A stretch of DNA of 7,587 bases from contig DAOUTV010000069.1 in the NCBI GenBank assembly GCA_030668505.1, positions 1 to 7,587 on the forward strand, read 5' to 3'. Within the stretch, counting starts at the first letter, position 1, and the number at the start of each line of letters is the position of its first letter. The stretch is from Desulfobacterales bacterium. Its GTDB lineage: Bacteria; Desulfobacterota; Desulfobacteria; Desulfobacterales; C00003060. Of the stretch, positions 4,632 through 7,587 are shown piece by piece. The translations under genes were made by a program, and so were the position numbers. The notes under the pieces were generated by a model that saw only the letters and a program-made list of their open reading frames with translations, had not been told where the DNA came from and did no database searches.

Positions 4632-6542
4632 TCATCCCTCCCGTAGCCTTCGGATATCTCCGACCCGAAGAGTGGCCTTTGTGGAATCAAAATACTCGAT
4701 GAGAGGAATGGTGTACTTGCGAGACACCCCTGTCATTTCCTTAAACTGCGGTGTGGTGATTTCGCTATTGGCCTTCAAAAAAGATATCAGCCTGTTTTTC
4801 AAATTCTCTATGACGCTTCTGTGAAAATAGAGGTCATCCTTTACCTTGACAAGGGTTCCCTCTTCCAGCATGTGAATCAAGATCTCTTTTACATGGGCCG
4901 GATTCTGCTTATGAGATGCGACCAGATCTCTGAAATATGGCGGTTGCAACCCACTCTGAAGGTAAGTCTGTTCAATCCTGTGTCTAACATCCTTCTGATC
5001 GGCCTCTAAGGCCACTGTGTGCCCGGAAAGGCGTATAATCTCTTTTTCCTGGATAACGATGTTGCTCTTGGTCATGTCCTGAACCAAGAGACTAAATAGC
5101 TTGCTGCTCAACGAATGGGCGAGCTTGGACTTTAGCGCTTCCATGGACATTCCTGCTTTCAGCGGGTGGTCTTTGTGATAGCTTTCCAGGATCTTTGAGG
5201 CCTTCTCGCGAAGCCCATGAAAAATTGACCCGTGAATGAATGTGCGATTCTCCCTCTCTATCTGGACGATCGCCCTTTGTGAAAGGAGGTGTTGAAGGTG
5301 CTGTTCGAGGTCCTTTTCGGAAAGGTTTGTCATAAGTCTCAACTCAGAAAAACGAACGCCCAGAATGCCGGACCCTTTTGTATGGTAAGTAATGATCCCC
5401 TCAGCAGGGCTTTCAGCCAGACCTTTAAGCTCTGCGACTAGCGATTTTTTGAATCGTTTGTGTTTTCTGGGAATCGGGTTAAGGATCTGGCCGCCCCCAA
5501 TTGTCCTTATGGGCGAATAACTCCTGATCACAAACCGATCGTCTTTGATCACCGCCACGGGGGCGTCGAGCCGGAACTGGGCAACAACCGTCTCACCTGG
5601 AGATAGCTCCTCGCGGTCCAAGAGGATAACGTAGCCCAGGATCTCGCTTGTACCAGTATGGAATCGAACCTTGGTGCGGTTCTTAAGTGGCTTTTCATTG
5701 GAAGAAATGTACACCAGGGAAGCATCTACCATATAGCTGGGCCTCAAGGTATTAACGCCTCCCACTACATCCCCTCTGGCTATGGCATTTCTATCAACTC
5801 CCTGAAAGTTGATAGCCGTCCTCATGCTGGTCACCGCCTGGTCCACTGTATGGCCATGAACCTGGATACCGCGAACCTTAGACTGGATACCTGAGGGATA
5901 AATCATAATCGTTTCGCCTACCCGGACCTCCCCCGACACCAAGCTCCCGGTAACAACCGTTCCAAAGCCTTTCATGGTAAAGACACGGTCCACGGGCAGG
6001 CGGAACAACCCACTGGAGGCGCGCTCGGGAACCGCCTTACACAGAGTCTCTAAGGACTCAAGAAGTTCGTTGACCCCCTGACCGGTTAAAGAGGAAACCG
6101 GGACAATAGGAGCGCCTTCCAGGAAAGTCCCCTTGAGAAATCCTTGAACATCGTCTGCAACCATCTCCAGCCATTCTTCATCAACCGTGTCAATCTTGGT
6201 CAGGACGACAAGACCATGCTTGACGTTTAGAAGGCTGCATATTTCGAGGTGTTCCTTTGTCTGAGGCATGACCCCCTCGTCAGCCGCAATAATCATGGCC
6301 ACAAGGTCGATTCCCGAGGCGCCTGCTACCATGTTCTTGACGAATTTTTCGTGGCCCGGCACGTCCACAATGCCCACGCGCTGGCCTCCGGGAAGGTCAA
6401 GCCAGGCAAAGCCCAACTCTATTGTAATCCCCCTGAGCTTTTCCTCCTTCAGGCGGTCCGTGTCTATGCCCGTCAAGGCCTTAATCAGGCTGGTCTTGCC
6501 ATGGTCGATGTGCCCTGCGGTGCCCAGAATAATCTGTTTCAA
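4632..6542 (-). CDS. selB: Selenocysteine-specific elongation factor SelB, TTG start
   Basis: A 636-residue, full-length SelB, the cytoplasmic GTPase that carries Sec-tRNA(Sec) to UGA codons followed by a SECIS hairpin. The EF-Tu-like G domain has G1 GTAGHIDHGKT (7-17), G2 RGITIELGF (38-45 region), G3 DVPGHE (60-65), G4 TKID (115-118) and G5-like PVSS (148-151). Beta-barrel domains follow (LPVDRVFTMKGFGTVVTGSL and on), then the C-terminal winged helices that read SECIS, ending in the typical SRKYTIPLIEYFD ... RVGDIRRLREG. The start is TTG (6542-6540), because MKQIILGTAGHIDHGKT is where the family begins; AAGGAAGGG (6550-6558) lies 7 nt upstream and overlaps the preceding stop. No selA, selC, selD or recognisable selenoprotein gene is in the window. 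Presence implies the organism decodes UGA as selenocysteine. Confidence 0.97.
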   Translation of the reverse strand: MKQIILGTAGHIDHGKTSLIKALTGIDTDRLKEEKLRGITIELGFAWLDLPGGQRVGIVDVPGHEKFVKNMVAGASGIDLVAMIIAADEGVMPQTKEHLEICSLLNVKHGLVVLTKIDTVDEEWLEMVADDVQGFLKGTFLEGAPIVPVSSLTGQGVNELLESLETLCKAVPERASSGLFRLPVDRVFTMKGFGTVVTGSLVSGEVRVGETIMIYPSGIQSKVRGIQVHGHTVDQAVTSMRTAINFQGVDRNAIARGDVVGGVNTLRPSYMVDASLVYISSNEKPLKNRTKVRFHTGTSEILGYVILLDREELSPGETVVAQFRLDAPVAVIKDDRFVIRSYSPIRTIGGGQILNPIPRKHKRFKKSLVAELKGLAESPAEGIITYHTKGSGILGVRFSELRLMTNLSEKDLEQHLQHLLSQRAIVQIERENRTFIHGSIFHGLREKASKILESYHKDHPLKAGMSMEALKSKLAHSLSSKLFSLLVQDMTKSNIVIQEKEIIRLSGHTVALEADQKDVRHRIEQTYLQSGLQPPYFRDLVASHKQNPAHVKEILIHMLEEGTLVKVKDDLYFHRSVIENLKNRLISFLKANSEITTPQFKEMTGVSRKYTIPLIEYFDSTKATLRVGDIRRLREG

Positions 6543-6549
6543 GGATCAA

Positions 6550-6558
6550 CCCTTCCTT
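6550..6558 (-). promoter_or_regulatory. Ribosome binding site deciding the TTG start of selB
   Basis: AAGGAAGGG on the minus strand, 7 nt before the TTG. It overlaps the TAA stop (6559-6557) of the small membrane protein gene, so selB is probably translated by coupling. Confidence 0.6.
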
Positions 6559-6835
6559 ATGGCCCCTTCTTTCGCTTGCGAAAGCGTTCCGTGATGTAGG
6601 CCAGGCCAACCAAGCCGATGGCAAATCCTGCGGTGCCAAGAAAAGTGGCCTTGGGATAAAAGAATTTTGTCAAGAGAACGGCAAAAATAGCGCCCATTAT
6701 GGCTCGAAAGACGAATATCATCAATGCACTCAAGGGGATACCTCGCTGGCTAAAACGCGGGATTTGTATATCTCCGAGACAAGCTGAGATATACAAGAGA
6801 TTGATTTTACCGTCAATCATAAGTTTGAATAGCAT
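6557..6835 (-). CDS. Small two-helix membrane protein, start uncertain
   Basis: The longest frame gives 92 residues from ATG 6835-6833, but an internal ATG at 6721-6719 giving 54 residues may be the true start. The C-terminal part is convincing: two hydrophobic helices (about 40-58, ALMIFVFRAIMGAIFAVLL, and 65-82, TFLGTAGFAIGLVGLAYI) joined by a short KFFYPKA loop, then a strongly basic tail ERFRKRKKGP, likely on the cytoplasmic side. The first 35 residues look unlike a protein N-terminus, are partly encoded by an 11-bp-stem palindrome (6764-6796), and the first ATG abuts an inverted-repeat element with no well-placed RBS. Neither start has a good Shine-Dalgarno. The gene ends 14 bp before selB. 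Function unknown; I do not recognise a family. Confidence 0.5.
   Translation of the reverse strand: MLFKLMIDGKINLLYISACLGDIQIPRFSQRGIPLSALMIFVFRAIMGAIFAVLLTKFFYPKATFLGTAGFAIGLVGLAYITERFRKRKKGP
6764..6796. repeat. 11-bp-stem inverted repeat upstream of the small membrane gene core
   Basis: TTGTATATCTC (6764-6774) and GAGATATACAA (6786-6796) are perfect complements around an 11-nt loop. If the membrane protein starts at 6721 this would lie about 45 bp upstream of the start, in a plausible operator or leader position. Confidence 0.6.
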
Positions 6836-6838
6836 TCC

Positions 6839-7064
6839 CAGTGCTGACGCACATCTTTTTCCATATTTTCAAGTGCCTGTTATTACTGAATAATACCGCC
6901 TTTAATGATTCATTGTCGGAAATATTCTTCGTGCTGTTTTCACCCCCACCCCGACCCTGCCCCATCAAGGGGGAGGGAGATTATCTTAATGCTTTCAACA
7001 TATTAATCCCCTCTCCCCTGGCGGGAGAGGGTTAGGGTGAGGGGGAAGACGTGCGTCAGCACTG
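6839..7064. repeat. 226-bp inverted-repeat (MITE-like) element
   Basis: CAGTGCTGACGCAC (6839-6852) is perfectly complementary to GTGCGTCAGCACTG (7051-7064), and similarity continues inward past one mismatch. Inside lie two C/G-rich hairpins in opposite orientation: CCCTGCCCC/GGGGGAGGG (6955-6977, one mismatch) and CCCTCTCCC/GGGAGAGGG (7009-7031, 5-nt loop). The CCCTCACCCTAACCCTCTCC-type inner motif is a widespread intergenic repeat. No open frame for a transposase, so if mobile it would be non-autonomous. TAGCA occurs just outside the right end (7065-7069) and 4 bp outside the left end (6830-6834), a loose candidate target duplication. Confidence 0.65.
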
Positions 7065-7126
7065 TAGCACTCTGAATGCCCTTGAAAACTCTTGAATCGT
7101 GTGTTAATAAATTTTTGTTAGTCTAT

Positions 7127-7203
7127 GGTGGGTGTAGCTCAGTAGGTAGAGCACCGGGTTGTGGCCCCGGCGGTCGAGGGTTCAAATCCCTTCACTCACC
7201 CCA
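7127..7203 (+). tRNA. tRNA-His (GTG anticodon)
   Basis: A complete 77-nt cloverleaf with encoded CCA. Acceptor stem GTGGGTG (7128-7134) pairs with CACTCAC (7193-7199) with one G:U. D-stem GCTC/GAGC; anticodon stem CCGGG/CCCGG around loop TTGTGGC, anticodon GTG at 7161-7163; T-arm GAGGG-TTCAAAT-CCCTT. The histidine identity pair G-1 (7127) with C73 (7200) is encoded, confirming the call. A weak promoter may lie at about 7082-7110 (TTGAAA with an A/T-rich -10). Confidence 0.97.
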
Positions 7204-7212
7204 TTTTATTGT

Positions 7213-7354
7213 GAGACCTTTGCAAAGCGTACAATTTTGTCCAAGGTCAAGGAAGACGAAGATTTTAGCCGCAGGAATACTTCAAGTATTTTGAGGACTA
7301 AGATCTGAGTCTAACGCAGAGATTGGGCAAAAGGGCATGCTTTGCAAAGGTCTC
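7213..7354. repeat. 142-bp MITE-like element between two tRNAs
   Basis: GAGACCTTTGCAAAGC (7213-7228) is a perfect 16-bp inverted match of GCTTTGCAAAGGTCTC (7339-7354). Similarity resumes further inside (TTTTGTCCAA against TTTTGCCCAA), so the terminal repeats reach about 32 bp with a 6-bp divergent block. The middle has a small palindrome AATACTT-C-AAGTATT near 7273-7287. No coding capacity. The size, long terminal repeats and lack of a gene fit a miniature inverted-repeat element; no target duplication is clear. Confidence 0.7.
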
Positions 7355-7359
7355 TCTGT

Positions 7360-7436
<77 letters not shown>

Positions 7437-7468
7437 ATAAAATTTACTGATTACGACCTAAAGTGATC

Positions 7469-7494
7469 GGTTCCAGGTTCAAGGTTCAAAGGTT
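7469..7494. repeat. Short tandem GGTTCAA-type repeat
   Basis: GGTTCCA, GGTTCAA, GGTTCAAA and GGTT follow one another, 33 bp downstream of tRNA-Arg. The unit echoes the T-loop sequence of the tRNAs but such GGTTCAA runs are also common intergenic repeats. Confidence 0.6.
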
Positions 7495-7544
7495 ATAGTC
7501 TACTGATATCCTTAACTTTATAACACAATGCTCTGATTAGCCTC

Positions 7545-7563
7545 TTTCACCCATTGGGTGAAA
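7545..7563. promoter_or_regulatory. 19-bp palindrome, candidate operator
   Basis: TTTCACCCATTGGGTGAAA is a perfect 9-bp inverted repeat around one central base. The compact arms and lack of a T-tract look like a dimeric repressor site more than a terminator. The gene it would serve, if any, lies beyond the window end. Confidence 0.4.
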
Positions 7564-7587
7564 CATAACATTCGTCTCTGTTGACGC

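Noticed and set aside
6249..6599. Plus-strand open frames over the selB G domain
   Set aside because: Two frames overlap each other and lie antisense to the GTPase motifs of SelB; shadow frames.
7076..7294. Open frame running through tRNA-His
   Set aside because: It contains the tRNA and half of the inverted-repeat element; translation there is a chance reading.

Overview
The window looks like part of a chromosome from an anaerobic, probably sulfate- or sulfur-metabolising bacterium of the Desulfobacterota (old Deltaproteobacteria) type. This is inference: the signs are a selenocysteine elongation factor, an anaerobe-style ISC/NIF iron-sulfur operon, and many palindromic and short-period intergenic repeats. 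No 16S rRNA or marker gene is present to prove it.

Layout. 1-164 (-): start of a gene encoding a type I restriction HsdR N-terminal-like domain, cut by the window edge. 165-507: no gene; a mosaic of hairpins and short direct repeats. 508-2889 (-): a tight four-gene operon read as TusA-like sulfur carrier, NifS/IscS-like protein, IscR/Rrf2 regulator, NifU/IscU scaffold. Its promoter region (about 2915-2960) holds an inverted repeat resembling an IscR type-1 site. 3177-4143 (+): a divergent pair, an alpha/beta hydrolase resembling ABHD14/CIB proteins and an overlapping 114-residue protein I do not recognise. 4144-4631: no gene; two inverted arms built of an 8-bp CACGAAAR-like unit. 4632-6835 (-): selB with a TTG start, preceded by a small two-helix membrane protein. 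6836-7126: a 226-bp inverted-repeat element. 7127-7203: tRNA-His(GTG). 7213-7354: a 142-bp MITE-like element. 7360-7436: tRNA-Arg(TCG). The last 150 bases hold a short tandem repeat and a 19-bp palindrome.

The most interesting system is the iron-sulfur operon. Its NifS-like protein keeps the fold and the sulfur-carrying cysteine (Cys325) but has lost the PLP Schiff-base lysine (Ser202 in its place), together with other residues that hold PLP or the substrate carboxylate (Ala72, Ala179, Val201, Val351). As read, it cannot be an ordinary PLP cysteine desulfurase. It sits with a TusA-like protein carrying two CxxC pairs, a NifU scaffold with a C-terminal zinc ribbon, and a cysteine-ligated IscR. 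A plausible reading, not shown here, is Fe-S assembly that takes sulfur from sulfide or a persulfide carrier instead of from cysteine, with the NifS-like protein as a structural partner. A PLP-less IscS known from Archaeoglobus fulgidus is the nearest precedent I recall.
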